Positions 1 to 8,475 are shown, counted from the stretch's first letter. The stretch: DNA of 35,639 bases from an uncultured Bacilli bacterium (GCA_934088535.1 CAKOJC010000009.1:1-35639); one strand, 5' to 3'. The notes: generated by a model not told the origin, from the sequence alone. Numbers and translations: made by a program.

Positions 1-522
1 GTAAGAAAATACTATCAATTTAATAATGATAATCGCCTACCAAGTCTTTTATTCAAGAGTCAACCAGAATATTTAAAAAGTGCTAGTGGAGACAATAGTA
101 AGAAGGGTAGAATCATAAAAGTATTTGAAAGTCATTCACCATATGAATTCTTAAAAGCCAAATACAAAGGTGCAAAACCTACTGATAGAGATATGAAAAT
201 ACTAGAAACTCTACTAATAGATTTAAACCTAAATCCAGGTGTTGTAAATGTTTTAATAGACTATACTCTTAAAACAAACAATAATAAACTAGTTAAAAAC
301 TACGTAGAAACAATTGCTGGACAGTGGAAAAGAAGTGGAGTAGAAACTGCCGAAGAAGCCATGAATTTAGCAGAAAAAGAACATAAAAAGAAATATAAGA
401 AAGATGATAAACCAAAAAGTAAAATAATGCCAAGTTGGTTCAATGAAAAAATAGAATCAGAAATATCTGATACAGAAAGTGATACAGAATTTAAGAATTT
501 TATAGAGGAGTTTAGAAAATGA
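1..522 (+). CDS. dnaB: DnaB/DnaD-type replication initiation protein, C-terminal part (5' end outside window)
   Basis: The frame is open from base 1 to the TGA at 520-522, so this is the last 173 codons of a longer gene; the first internal ATG at 193 is not the real start. The segment holds a C-terminal DnaB/DnaD-like domain: the stretch YVETIAGQWKRSGVETAEEA carries the YxxxIxxxW signature and the following GV.T helix known in this family. After it comes a Lys-rich linker and an acidic tail. In Bacilli the protein remodels the origin and attaches it to the membrane during helicase loading, together with DnaD and DnaI. The next gene, dnaI, overlaps by four bases (ATGA), which is the usual Bacilli arrangement and supports the call. 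The symbol follows Bacillus usage (not the DnaB helicase). I cannot see the N-terminal domain. Confidence 0.85.
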   Translation, partial: VRKYYQFNNDNRLPSLLFKSQPEYLKSASGDNSKKGRIIKVFESHSPYEFLKAKYKGAKPTDRDMKILETLLIDLNLNPGVVNVLIDYTLKTNNNKLVKNYVETIAGQWKRSGVETAEEAMNLAEKEHKKKYKKDDKPKSKIMPSWFNEKIESEISDTESDTEFKNFIEEFRK

Positions 523-1436
523 TAAAAGGAAGTAATTTTGTAAGAAAAGGTAAAAAAGCTATACAAGATGACCTAAGACGTGAATTTGTTCTTGCTAGTA
601 AAGATGAAACATTTACTAAACTATGTGCAAGACTTAAGTGTGATGAAGAACTACTTATGAAGTACACTTCTAAATTAGAAACAACTGTATGTGAATTAAA
701 AAACTGTTCTAAATGTAAAAGTTTAGATAAATGTAAAAATGAAATAGAAGGTCATGTGTATTACCCAGCAGTTCAAAAAAACTTTATAGATTTTACATAT
801 AAACCATGCAAATATTTTAAAGAAAACAAAGTAAAAAATACAACAACATTCTTTGAAACACCTAAAGTATTAATGAACGCATCACTTAGTGATTTAATTA
901 CTGAAAAAGAAAGAAATAGTATACTAAAATACATAAAAGATTTCTTAAAAAAGAAAATAAACAACGAACCAGTAAAAGGTTTATACTTAAGTGGATCATT
1001 TGGTAGTGGGAAATCATACATATTAAGTGCTTTATTAAACGAACTATCAAACAAAGGATTCAGAACAGTAAATGTATACTATCCATCGCTTTTAAAAAGA
1101 TTAAAAGCATCATTTAATGAATATAATTATGATGACGTAATAGATGAAATAATGACAAGCGATGTTCTTTTAATAGATGATATAGGAGCAGAAAACAATA
1201 GTTCATGGGCAAGAGATGAAGTACTAGGAACAATTTTGCAATATAGAATGGACAATGATCTAACAACGTTCTTTACTTCAAATTACAATATTAATGAACT
1301 AGAAGCATTTCTTTCTGAAACTCCTAAAGGAATAGACGAAATTAAAGCAAGAAGAATCATAGAGAGAATTAAATATTTAACAGTAGAAGAAAATTTAATA
1401 AGCAAAAATAAAAGAAATAATAAAACAGATTCTTAA
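519..1436 (+). CDS. dnaI: Primosomal protein DnaI, helicase loader ATPase
   Basis: This 305-residue AAA+ protein loads the replicative helicase at origins and restart sites. Seen directly: a cysteine cluster (C58, C63, C66, C72, C97) where DnaI proteins have an N-terminal zinc-binding helicase-interaction domain; Walker A GSFGSGKS at 159-166; Walker B VLLIDDIGAE at 216-225; and a later FFTSNYN sensor-type segment. Length is normal for DnaI (about 300-310). The start ATG lies inside the end of the dnaB-like gene (ATGA overlap), so the two are translationally coupled. The C-terminus is Lys/Asn-rich. The alternative, an IstB or DnaC-type ATPase, is less likely because of the Cys-rich N-domain and the dnaB-like neighbour. 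Confidence 0.95.
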   Translation: MIKGSNFVRKGKKAIQDDLRREFVLASKDETFTKLCARLKCDEELLMKYTSKLETTVCELKNCSKCKSLDKCKNEIEGHVYYPAVQKNFIDFTYKPCKYFKENKVKNTTTFFETPKVLMNASLSDLITEKERNSILKYIKDFLKKKINNEPVKGLYLSGSFGSGKSYILSALLNELSNKGFRTVNVYYPSLLKRLKASFNEYNYDDVIDEIMTSDVLLIDDIGAENNSSWARDEVLGTILQYRMDNDLTTFFTSNYNINELEAFLSETPKGIDEIKARRIIERIKYLTVEENLISKNKRNNKTDS

Positions 1437-1473
1437 AACAAGCACTAAAAATCAACATAAAAACTAAGGCAGA

Positions 1474-1502
1474 TTGACAAATCTGTCATTTTATGATATA
1501 AT
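1474..1502 (+). promoter_or_regulatory. Consensus sigma-A promoter for the gene at 1531
   Basis: TTGACA at 1474-1479, a 17-base spacer, and TATAAT at 1497-1502 with an extended TG at 1494-1495. Both hexamers are perfect. Transcription would start near 1509, leaving a leader of about 20 bases that contains the ribosome binding site. This shows that the apparent TTG start at 1474 is the -35 box and not a codon. Confidence 0.9.
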
Positions 1503-1530
1503 ATGTCCATCATTAAGGGGGGGATATAGA

Positions 1531-2202
1531 ATGGAAAACGTAATTTTAGCATTCATTATAGCTCAATTAATTTCAACTGCATATGGTTTAGCAGTAATTG
1601 GTTCAGTAAGACCAATAATCGAAAAGAAACTTAAAGATGAAGGATATGTCTTAAAAAATAAAAATAGTATGTATAAATTTAATGAGAATTTAGGAAAATT
1701 CTTTAGAGGATTTATACCTTTCTATTATGCCGTAAAAGCTATACTTTTAGTACAAGGAAAAGATCCGATCGATAGAGCAGTACAAAAAGAAATAGAAAAT
1801 GGAGAATACATTACTCGTGAAGAAAGACAAGCAATGAAAGAAAGAGAAGAATTCTTAAAAACAGCTTCTTTATCAAAACCAATGGAACCACAAATTATAT
1901 TTGAAAAACCAGAAAAATATGTAGCTCGTAAAAATGATTACACATTATATGACACATATGAAACACCAGTTGAATATATTACTCGTGAAACAACTAATGA
2001 AGATAAACTAGATATCACTCCTTACACTGGAATAGTTAAAGAAGTACCTAAAGTAATTGAAAAAGAAGTAACTAAAAATGATATAGCAAAAGCAATTACT
2101 GAATTAGATGCTTATGAACTACAAACTTTAGGAGAAAAAATAGAAGCATTGGCAGAATTAAAACAAAAAAATAAAAGTTTAAGATTAAAAGATATTGCTT
2201 AA
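1531..2202 (+). CDS. Unknown protein with hydrophobic N-terminus (223 aa)
   Basis: I do not recognise this protein. The start is ATG 1531, seven bases after a very strong site AAGGGGGGG (1515-1523); the longer frame begins inside the promoter. The product starts with a hydrophobic segment (about residues 4-26, no charged residues) and has a second hydrophobic stretch near residues 55-73, so it is probably membrane-associated with a long cytosolic tail. The tail is charged, contains two similar segments ending in YxTREE/YITRET (about residues 88-93 and 148-153), and finishes with a predicted helix (DIAKAITELDAYELQTLGEK). It has its own consensus promoter, so it is not simply part of the dnaI operon. 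It is followed by the threonine T-box with no clear terminator in between. Confidence 0.8.
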   Translation: MENVILAFIIAQLISTAYGLAVIGSVRPIIEKKLKDEGYVLKNKNSMYKFNENLGKFFRGFIPFYYAVKAILLVQGKDPIDRAVQKEIENGEYITREERQAMKEREEFLKTASLSKPMEPQIIFEKPEKYVARKNDYTLYDTYETPVEYITRETTNEDKLDITPYTGIVKEVPKVIEKEVTKNDIAKAITELDAYELQTLGEKIEALAELKQKNKSLRLKDIA

Positions 2203-2243
2203 GCAAAAAAATTATGTTAACATTAACTTATAAATTAATTAAT

Positions 2244-2432
2244 TGGACAAGATTATTAAAATCTATTATCAAAGAGAGTTAGTATATGGTGAAAACTAAT
2301 ATAATAGTTTAATAGTTACTACCAATTGTATGAGGTCAATAGCCTACGAGTAGTTTTCGTTACAAAACTATAATAAGTTAAATAAAGGGATGGTACCGTC
2401 TTTTAAAAGACTCCTTACTATTCCTTTTTTTT
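2244..2432 (+). promoter_or_regulatory. Threonine T-box riboswitch leader of the 154-aa gene and thrS
   Basis: Stem I can be drawn from ACAA (about 2247-2250) paired with TTGT (2325-2328), CTATTAT (2263-2269) with ATAATAG (2301-2307), and an apical TTAGT/ACTAA hairpin; the conserved AGAGAG motif lies at 2273-2278. The specifier loop contains ACT (2318-2320) and ACC (2321-2323), both threonine codons; ACC is the more usual choice. The T-box proper is AAAGGGATGGTACCG (2384-2398). The terminator pairs GGGATGGTA with TACTATTCC (G-U pairs allowed) around an inner GTCTTTT/AAAAGAC hairpin and ends in a T-run at 2424-2432. Uncharged tRNA-Thr should favour the antiterminator. I could not fix the promoter. 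Confidence 0.93.
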
Positions 2433-2454
2433 GTTTTATAAGGGGAGGGTTAAT

Positions 2455-2919
2455 ATGAAATATGAAACAATAACTTTATCAAAGTTCTTATCAAGAACAC
2501 TAGGACTGGATGGTGTAGACTTAAAAAGAATAACCCATTTAGATGCTAAAGAGTTATTTCCTGATTTAAAAAGAAGTACATTCGATCATGTAGAAAAGTT
2601 TCCAGAAGAATTATTAACTGGAAAAATAATGATGGTAAACGATGGTAAAACAGTTATTCCATATTACGTTCCAACACTAAAAACAGATTTTGAAGTACAA
2701 GAAGTAAAAATCGATTTTGATGAAGTAGAAGAAGTAGTAGATAAAGAATATGACTACGCAAGTATGTCTGTTTATGAACTAAAACAACTGCTTAATAGAA
2801 AATTCAATACTTATAAAAATAGTAGAGAAGCAAGAAAAGAACTAGAAAAAAGAGGAGTAGTTCTTACAAAAAAATACAATAGAAACGAAGTAAAGAGAAT
2901 GAAGGAAGATGAAGAATAA
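2455..2919 (+). CDS. Unknown 154-aa protein, first gene of the thrS T-box operon
   Basis: The start is ATG 2455, six bases after AGGGGAGGG (2441-2449); the longer frame begins with a TTG inside the terminator T-run. I do not recognise the family. The product is soluble and acidic in the middle (EVEEVVDKEY), with a basic C-terminal helical segment (about residues 105-150: SMSVYELKQLLNRKF...SREARKELEKRGVV). The motif S-x-YELKQLL looks superficially like a small SAP/Rho-N-type helix pair, which would fit nucleic acid binding, but that is only a resemblance. The stop overlaps the thrS start by one base (TAATG), so expression is coupled to thrS and both are under the threonine T-box. Confidence 0.85.
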   Translation: MKYETITLSKFLSRTLGLDGVDLKRITHLDAKELFPDLKRSTFDHVEKFPEELLTGKIMMVNDGKTVIPYYVPTLKTDFEVQEVKIDFDEVEEVVDKEYDYASMSVYELKQLLNRKFNTYKNSREARKELEKRGVVLTKKYNRNEVKRMKEDEE

Positions 2920-4673
2920 TGAAAGAAATTAAAAATGATGAAAGATTAAATATGTTAAATCATAGTTGTGCACACCTTTTAGCACACGCAGTAAAGCATT
3001 TATATCCACAAGCAAAATTTTGGGTAGGACCAGTAATTAACGAAGGATTCTATTATGATATAGATTTAGGTGACGTATCATTAACAGACGAAGACTTACC
3101 TAAAATTGAAAAAGAAATGAAAAAAATTTCTAAAGATAATAAACTAATCAAAAGAATAGAATTATCTAAAGAAGAAGCTCTTGAAATGTTCAAAGATGAC
3201 CCATATAAAATAGACTTAATTAATAGAATGGATGAACATGAACAAGTAATATCAGCATATAGACAAGAAGATTTTATAGATTTATGTAGAGGTCCACATG
3301 TAAACTCAACTAAAGAAATTAAATACTTTAAGTTATTAAAAGTAAGTGGAGCTTACTGGAAAGGTGACTCTAAAAATAAAATGCTTCAAAGAGTATATGG
3401 TATATGTTTTGAAAATGAAGAAGATTTAAATGAACATTTAGCATACTTAGAAGATTGCAAAAATAGAGATCACAGAAAAATAGGAAAAGAAATGGAACTA
3501 TTCATGTCAGATGACTTAGTAGGACGCGGACTTCCAATGTACCTTCCAAATGGATATATTGTATGGCAAGAACTAGAAAATTATATTAAAGAAAAAGAAA
3601 GAAAACTAGGATACTTACATGTACTAACTCCATGTGTTGGAACAGTTAATTTATATAAAACATCTGGTCACTGGGACCACTACAAAGAAAATATGTTCCC
3701 TGCTATGCAAGTAGATGAAGAATCATTTGTATTAAGACCAATGAACTGTCCACACCATATGATGATTTATTCAAATAAATTACATTCATACAAAGATTTA
3801 CCAATTAGAATAGGTGAAATAGCTCATGATTTTAGATATGAAGCATCTGGTGCTGTAAAAGGTATTGAAAGAGGAAGACACTTCTGTCAAAATGATGCAC
3901 ACTTATTCGTAACGCCAGAACAAATCAAATCAGAATTCAAAAGTGTAGTAGATTTAATATTTGATGTATACAAAGATTTTAATATTACAGATTATAGATG
4001 TGTTTTATCACTAAGAGATCCAGAAGATAAAGAAAAATATCATCCAGATGATGAAATGTGGAATAAAGCAGAAAACGAACTACGTGAAGTATTAAATGAA
4101 TTAGGTATTGAATACACTGAAGAAATAGGTGAAGCAGCATTCTATGGACCTAAATTAGATGTTAATGTACGTCCAGCAGTTGGAAATGAATACACACTAT
4201 CTACTTGTCAATTAGACTTCTGTTTACCAGCTAAATTTGATTTAAAATACGTAGATAAAGACGGAGAAAAGAAAACACCAGTAGTTCTTCACAGAGCTAT
4301 CTTAGGTTCACTTGATAGATTTATGGCATACATTCTAGAAGAAACAAAAGGTGCTCTTCCATTATGGTTAGCTCCAGTTCAAGCAAATATTATCCCAGTT
4401 AATATGGAATACCATCTAGAATACAGTAAGAAAATACTAGAAATACTAGAAAAAGAAAATATTAGAGTTAAACTAGATGATAGAGATGAAAAACTAAACT
4501 ACAAAATGAGAGAAAGTGTTATTTCAAAAGTTCCATATACATTAATACTAGGAGACAAAGAAAGAGATGCTGAAACTATAAGTTATCGTCTTCGTGGTTC
4601 TAATGAAACACATACAATAAAAATAGATGAATTCATAGAAAAACTTCATAATGAAATAAAAAATAAAGAGTAG
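2919..4673 (+). CDS. thrS: Threonyl-tRNA synthetase, form lacking the N-terminal TGS domain
   Basis: A class II synthetase that charges tRNA-Thr. The editing domain is present: HSCAH (H15, H19) and DLCRGPH (C123, H127) match the Ser-tRNA-Thr editing site. The catalytic zinc ligands are C277 (in MNCPHH), H328 and H458 (in VLHRAILGSLDRF), and motif 3 is GSLDR. A C-terminal anticodon-binding domain follows to residue 584. Usual bacterial ThrRS has about 640 residues with a roughly 60-residue TGS domain first; here the protein begins directly with the editing domain. No in-frame upstream extension exists, because the 154-aa gene's stop overlaps the start codon. Such TGS-less forms are known in nature. 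Transcription is controlled by the T-box upstream and ends at a hairpin that includes the stop codon. Confidence 0.97.
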   Translation: MKEIKNDERLNMLNHSCAHLLAHAVKHLYPQAKFWVGPVINEGFYYDIDLGDVSLTDEDLPKIEKEMKKISKDNKLIKRIELSKEEALEMFKDDPYKIDLINRMDEHEQVISAYRQEDFIDLCRGPHVNSTKEIKYFKLLKVSGAYWKGDSKNKMLQRVYGICFENEEDLNEHLAYLEDCKNRDHRKIGKEMELFMSDDLVGRGLPMYLPNGYIVWQELENYIKEKERKLGYLHVLTPCVGTVNLYKTSGHWDHYKENMFPAMQVDEESFVLRPMNCPHHMMIYSNKLHSYKDLPIRIGEIAHDFRYEASGAVKGIERGRHFCQNDAHLFVTPEQIKSEFKSVVDLIFDVYKDFNITDYRCVLSLRDPEDKEKYHPDDEMWNKAENELREVLNELGIEYTEEIGEAAFYGPKLDVNVRPAVGNEYTLSTCQLDFCLPAKFDLKYVDKDGEKKTPVVLHRAILGSLDRFMAYILEETKGALPLWLAPVQANIIPVNMEYHLEYSKKILEILEKENIRVKLDDRDEKLNYKMRESVISKVPYTLILGDKERDAETISYRLRGSNETHTIKIDEFIEKLHNEIKNKE

Positions 4674-4688
4674 AAATACTCTTTTTAT
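4665..4688 (+). terminator. thrS terminator, stop codon inside the hairpin
   Basis: AAAGAGTA (4665-4672) pairs with TACTCTTT (4677-4684) around a GAAA tetraloop, followed by T-rich sequence. The thrS stop TAG is 4671-4673. A TGC-TATTAT extended -10 for the next gene begins only a few bases later, at 4691. Confidence 0.85.
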
Positions 4689-4690
4689 TA

Positions 4691-4699
4691 TGCTATTAT
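4691..4699 (+). promoter_or_regulatory. Extended -10 promoter for the gene at 4719
   Basis: TGC followed by TATTAT (4694-4699). No good -35 box is visible because the upstream bases belong to the thrS terminator. Predicted initiation near 4706 gives a very short leader before AAGGAAAG and ATG 4719. Confidence 0.55.
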
Positions 4700-4718
4700 A
4701 CATTTCAAGGAAAGAAAT

Positions 4719-5852
4719 ATGAGAAAAATAGAATTTAAAGAATTAATAGAAATTTTCATTACAATAACTATACCATCTGTGCAAGCAGAAAATGAAATAC
4801 CAAGAATAAACTTTATTTTTAATAATAAAGGTATAGAACTATTAAATAACATCAAAAATGAACCATTTATATTAAAAAACTATTGGACACCATCTATAAC
4901 AGAAGAAGATATAGAAAAATTAAAAGATATAAAAAAATCTAATTACCCAAATATTGAAATAGATAACCCAATAGAATTCTTTAAATTGCTTACAGATATA
5001 GTAAACTCTCAAATAAGACTATACACGTCAAATAATATACACGTTAGTGAAAGAAATGTATGTATAAACGTTTTATTAAGAATATGGCTTAGAATGGATA
5101 AAAATGACTTTAAAGATATAAATAGTTTTCTAAAGAAAGAACTAGACTTTCTAAACGATAATACATTAGACAAATACAATAATATAGAAATAGATAACTA
5201 CGAAGGATATAAAGTAACATCATTAATCAATGTAAATGAAACATGGGATGAAACAAGTAAAAGTATTTGCTTTATACTAGGAGATAAAGATTCTTCACAC
5301 ACAGTATCTCACATAAACTACGCTATTAGAAAAGAAAATAATGAAAAAGTATGTTACATATATGCAGTACAATCAGATTTAATAAAAACAACTAATAAAA
5401 AAATCGAAAGAAAACTTTATAAACTAAATAAAGGAATAGAAGTACAAGATGTTCATCCTAATCAAATATTTCCTTTAATAGAATTAATGCATCTCTTAAA
5501 ATTAGAAGGTATAACTACTATAAAAGTACCAACAAATCAAGAATTAAATTATGAATATCATGAAATAATGAGTAAAAATGAAGAAGAAAGATTTCATTTA
5601 AGATGGCCAGAATCACTCATAAATAAATTACTTTCAAGTAACACGCAAGAAGCAGAATATCAAAAAAAACTCTATTTATTAGATAAAGCATTCTATGATC
5701 ACACAGTAGGTAAATCTTCAAAAATAAGAGAACTCAAAACTACTAAATTGTTTTCATTACTAAAGAGACTATCATTTCATATACCTAATTTTCAATTATT
5801 AGAAACAGATAAAATAAATAATGAAATATTAATATATAAATTATCAAAATAA
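4719..5852 (+). CDS. Unknown 377-aa cytosolic protein
   Basis: I do not recognise this family. The start ATG 4719 follows AAGGAAAG (4708-4715). The product has no signal peptide, no clear membrane segment and few Cys (three, not clustered). It looks like a globular protein of two parts: an N-terminal helical half (to about residue 150) and a mixed segment (about 160-300) with conserved-looking stretches ICFILGDKDSSHTVSHINYAI, CYIYAVQSD, HPNQIFPLIELMHLL and GITTIKVPT. No Walker, HTH or catalytic signature is apparent. It sits alone between the thrS terminator and a gene with its own promoter; I see no terminator in 5853-5939. Codon and base use match the neighbours, so nothing suggests recent transfer. 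Confidence 0.8.
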   Translation: MRKIEFKELIEIFITITIPSVQAENEIPRINFIFNNKGIELLNNIKNEPFILKNYWTPSITEEDIEKLKDIKKSNYPNIEIDNPIEFFKLLTDIVNSQIRLYTSNNIHVSERNVCINVLLRIWLRMDKNDFKDINSFLKKELDFLNDNTLDKYNNIEIDNYEGYKVTSLINVNETWDETSKSICFILGDKDSSHTVSHINYAIRKENNEKVCYIYAVQSDLIKTTNKKIERKLYKLNKGIEVQDVHPNQIFPLIELMHLLKLEGITTIKVPTNQELNYEYHEIMSKNEEERFHLRWPESLINKLLSSNTQEAEYQKKLYLLDKAFYDHTVGKSSKIRELKTTKLFSLLKRLSFHIPNFQLLETDKINNEILIYKLSK

Positions 5853-5939
5853 ACCATTTTTAAGACATATAAGAAACAAAAAATTAAAAGACAACTAACT
5901 AATCATAAAACATCAAAAACCTCTTAAAATAACTTTTAT

Positions 5940-5968
5940 TTGACTTTTTTTAAAAAATATGCTATAAT
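5940..5968 (+). promoter_or_regulatory. Sigma-A promoter for the gene at 5997
   Basis: TTGACT at 5940-5945, a 17-base spacer, and TATAAT at 5963-5968 with the extended TGC at 5960-5962. The leader that follows contains ATCATTAAGGGGG (5979-5991), identical over 13 bases to the leader of the gene at 1531. Confidence 0.88.
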
Positions 5969-5996
5969 CTATGTACAAATCATTAAGGGGGTTTTG

Positions 5997-6428
5997 ATGA
6001 TTATGAAAGGTAGATTTATTTTAGATTATTTAGATGAGAACAATTTCAAAAAACTAGAAAGAAGTTTAAAGAAATACAACATGGTTGCTTACAAGAAATT
6101 AATGTTTGATTTTTATCCTAAATTAAGAAGTGGTGAATTCGTTGGAGAATTAGTTTCAATTAATAAACATGAACAAACTGAAACATATGATTTAAGATTA
6201 CCAACTGACTCATTATTTGTAAAAGTATATGGTGAAGTTAAATTAAACTATACTGTATATAAAAATAATAATATAGTTATGTTAAACAATTTAGAACCAA
6301 AAGATATATTATTAGATGGTCATAAATCAGAATTAACTGCTTATAAAGGAATAATGATTTCTAAAGCAAACGCACAAAAAGAAATGTTCAAAATCGATTT
6401 ATTATGTAGATTAGAAGGAAGAGAGTAG
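5997..6428 (+). CDS. Unknown 143-aa soluble protein
   Basis: I do not recognise the family. AAGGGGG (5985-5991) sits five bases before ATG 5997; a second ATG at 6003 is possible but less well spaced. The longer frame starting at 5940 lies in the promoter. The product begins with a basic amphipathic helix (ENNFKKLERSLKKYNMVAYKKLM), then a predicted beta-rich part with alternating hydrophobic residues (ETYDLRLPTDSLFVKVYGEVKLNYTVYKNNNIVMLNNLEP). There is no signal peptide and no membrane segment. The gene is monocistronic: own promoter and own terminator. Confidence 0.85.
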   Translation: MIMKGRFILDYLDENNFKKLERSLKKYNMVAYKKLMFDFYPKLRSGEFVGELVSINKHEQTETYDLRLPTDSLFVKVYGEVKLNYTVYKNNNIVMLNNLEPKDILLDGHKSELTAYKGIMISKANAQKEMFKIDLLCRLEGRE

Positions 6429-6440
6429 TCCTTCTTTTTT
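6413..6440 (+). terminator. Terminator of the 143-aa gene, containing its stop codon
   Basis: AGAAGGA (6413-6419) pairs with TCCTTCT (6429-6435) around a nine-base loop that contains the TAG stop, followed by a T-run to 6440. It separates this gene from the convergent murC. Confidence 0.85.
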
Positions 6441-6461
6441 AATGCATTAAAAAAGAAATAA

Positions 6462-7766
6462 CTACTTACTAGCTATTTCTTTATATTTATTTTCAAGTAC
6501 ATATATATCTTTACTACTCATAAATAGAAGTACTGCATTAGTATCTTTATATGGAAGCAATTTATCTACTTCTTCAAGTGATATATATTCACCATTCTTA
6601 AGATCTTTTATTATATCCATACAAGACACACCATCATATCCAAGTTCTTTTCTGTCTTCTCCTATATCAAGTACAAATGCTTTATCAGCAAGATTTAATG
6701 CATCTGCAAACTCTTTATGAAAAAATTGAACTCTTGATCTAGTATGAGCTTTAAATAGAGCAACTATCTCTCTATCAGGATATTTCTTACGTGCTGCTTC
6801 TATTGTAACTTTAACTTCAGTTGGATGATGAGCATAGTCATCTATTAATATATTATTTCTAAATTTTTCTTCAATGAATCTTCTCTTAGCATGCTCAATT
6901 ATACTCACTTGTTTTCTAACTACATCTTTAGGAAGATTCTCAAGATAACAAACAGTAATAACACCTAAAACATTTAATAAAAGATGATCTCCTACAAAAG
7001 GGAAAGTATATGTATCATATAATTCTCCTTTGATGTACACATCAGCCTTAGTAGTTTCTTCATCATGAGTAACATTCTTTACTACAACATCATTATCTTC
7101 ATTAAATCCATAGTAATATACCGGTTTATCAGTTTTAACTTTTCTATTATTGATATCATCTCCACACATTATAACAGATTTACGAGTCTTACTTACAAAT
7201 TCATTAAATGCATCCATTACATCATCTAAATCTTTATAATAATCTGTGTGATCAAGTTCAATATTAGTTACAATAGTGTAATATGGATTATATGCTAAAA
7301 AATGTCTCTTATATTCACATGCTTCTAGTGCAAAATATTCATTTCCTTTTTTAGCGTATCCAGTTCCGTCTCCAATAAGATAGTTAACACCAAATGGCTC
7401 TAGAACAGTCTTTAACATAGTAGTAGTTGTAGTTTTACCATGACAACCACATACAGCAACTAATTTAGTATCATTTGTTATTTCAGCTATCATTTCTTGA
7501 TATGTAAATATCTTAAGACCAAGTTCATGAGCTCTTATAACTTCTGGATGTTCATCATTAAATGCATTTCCTTGAACAATAATCATATCTTTAGTTATCA
7601 TATCTGGGTTAAATTCATGAAAGGGAATACCCTTTTTAATTAGTCCAGCCTCAGTAAAGAAATGATCGGGTTTATCACTTCCTGTAACTTTATATCCTAA
7701 ATCGTGCATTATTTGAGCAAGAGAGCTCATTCCACTTCCTTTAATTCCTATAAAATAATAAATCAT
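6462..7766 (-). CDS. murC: UDP-N-acetylmuramate--L-alanine ligase
   Basis: This enzyme adds the first residue of the peptidoglycan stem peptide to UDP-MurNAc using ATP, in the cytosol. The 434-residue product shows the Mur ligase order: an N-terminal Rossmann part with GIKGSGMS (7-14), the central ATP loop GCHGKTTTT (107-115), NIELDHTDYY for the Mg/ATP site, and a C-terminal domain with DDYAHHPTEV. Length is typical of MurC. A short form of the ATP loop (GCHGK rather than GTHGK) is conservative. On the minus strand TATAAT (7786-7791) lies about 20 bases before the start and AGGTGA (about 7773-7778) is the ribosome binding site. It is a single gene between two plus-strand neighbours. The peptide Mpl is the closest alternative, but the length and start fit MurC. 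Confidence 0.95.
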   Translation of the reverse strand: MIYYFIGIKGSGMSSLAQIMHDLGYKVTGSDKPDHFFTEAGLIKKGIPFHEFNPDMITKDMIIVQGNAFNDEHPEVIRAHELGLKIFTYQEMIAEITNDTKLVAVCGCHGKTTTTTMLKTVLEPFGVNYLIGDGTGYAKKGNEYFALEACEYKRHFLAYNPYYTIVTNIELDHTDYYKDLDDVMDAFNEFVSKTRKSVIMCGDDINNRKVKTDKPVYYYGFNEDNDVVVKNVTHDEETTKADVYIKGELYDTYTFPFVGDHLLLNVLGVITVCYLENLPKDVVRKQVSIIEHAKRRFIEEKFRNNILIDDYAHHPTEVKVTIEAARKKYPDREIVALFKAHTRSRVQFFHKEFADALNLADKAFVLDIGEDRKELGYDGVSCMDIIKDLKNGEYISLEEVDKLLPYKDTNAVLLFMSSKDIYVLENKYKEIASK

Positions 7767-7850
7767 TTAAAATCACCTACATTAAATTATACTATAATTA
7801 GTTACTAAAAAGAATAATACTTTACATAGTTTACACTTTTTAAAAAATAC

Positions 7851-7879
7851 GTGACATTTTAGTAATAATGTGTTATAAT
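7851..7879 (+). promoter_or_regulatory. Sigma-A promoter for the gene at 7910
   Basis: GTGACA at 7851-7856, a 17-base spacer, and TATAAT at 7874-7879 with extended TGT at 7871-7873. The leader then carries TTAAAAAGGGGG (7890-7901). The in-frame ATG at 7868 precedes the -10 box, so it cannot be used from this promoter. Confidence 0.88.
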
Positions 7880-7909
7880 ATGCATCGACTTAAAAAGGGG
7901 GATAAAATT

Positions 7910-8473
7910 ATGAATAAAAGTTTAATGCCAACTGTAGATGCTTACGTTAGTCATTCTATAGCTTTAAATAATGCAGAAACAGAATTAATGCAAATAGAAA
8001 GACAATTACTAGAAGCAAAAAAATCAAGAATATTTGCTTATAATAAAGGAGAAAGTGATAAATTAAGAAGTTTAGATGAAACTATTAAAAGTCTAACTAT
8101 TAAAAAAGCAGAACAAACTAAAATATTTGATGAATCTTGTAGAAGTCAATTCTATATGTATAGTACTTATATTAATGCATCAGATGTATCTACTATTGGT
8201 GAAATATCAGATTTAATTACATCAATCGATTCAAAAGTAAACTCAATTAATCTAGAATGTGAAAATCTAGAAAAAAGAAAAGCACAATTATTTGGCTTAG
8301 CAAAATCTACTCAAGATAGTGAAACAGCTACTAAATGTAGAGAATTAAGTGCAAAATGTCATTCAACACTAGTAGAATTAACAATGAAAGAAACAATATA
8401 TACTAAAGTTAAAGATGATGTTACTGAAATATTAAAGAAGAAGCAAGAGGAAGCAACACCACAAATGAGATAA
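7910..8473 (+). CDS. Unknown 187-aa helical (coiled-coil) protein
   Basis: The start is ATG 7910, eight bases after AAAAAGGGGG (7892-7901). I do not recognise the family. Nearly the whole product is predicted helical with heptad-like spacing of Leu/Ile, especially residues 15-75 (AETELMQIERQLLEAKKSR...LDETIKSLTIKKAEQ) and 100-180 (ITSIDSKVNSINLECENLEKRKAQL...VKDDVTEILKKKQEE). No signal peptide, membrane segment or DNA-binding motif is seen. Three or four isolated Cys are present. It has its own strong promoter with the same leader style as the genes at 1531 and 5997, which hints at constitutive, abundant expression. Immediately downstream another promoter starts at 8476. Confidence 0.82.
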   Translation: MNKSLMPTVDAYVSHSIALNNAETELMQIERQLLEAKKSRIFAYNKGESDKLRSLDETIKSLTIKKAEQTKIFDESCRSQFYMYSTYINASDVSTIGEISDLITSIDSKVNSINLECENLEKRKAQLFGLAKSTQDSETATKCRELSAKCHSTLVELTMKETIYTKVKDDVTEILKKKQEEATPQMR

Positions 8474-8475
8474 AA

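Noticed and set aside
1474..1530. Longer start of the unknown protein at 1531
   Set aside because: The TTG is the -35 box of a perfect promoter, and the true ribosome binding site is just before ATG 1531.
7868..7909. ATG 7868 as start of the coiled-coil gene
   Set aside because: It precedes the -10 box TATAAT at 7874-7879, so the transcript would not include it.
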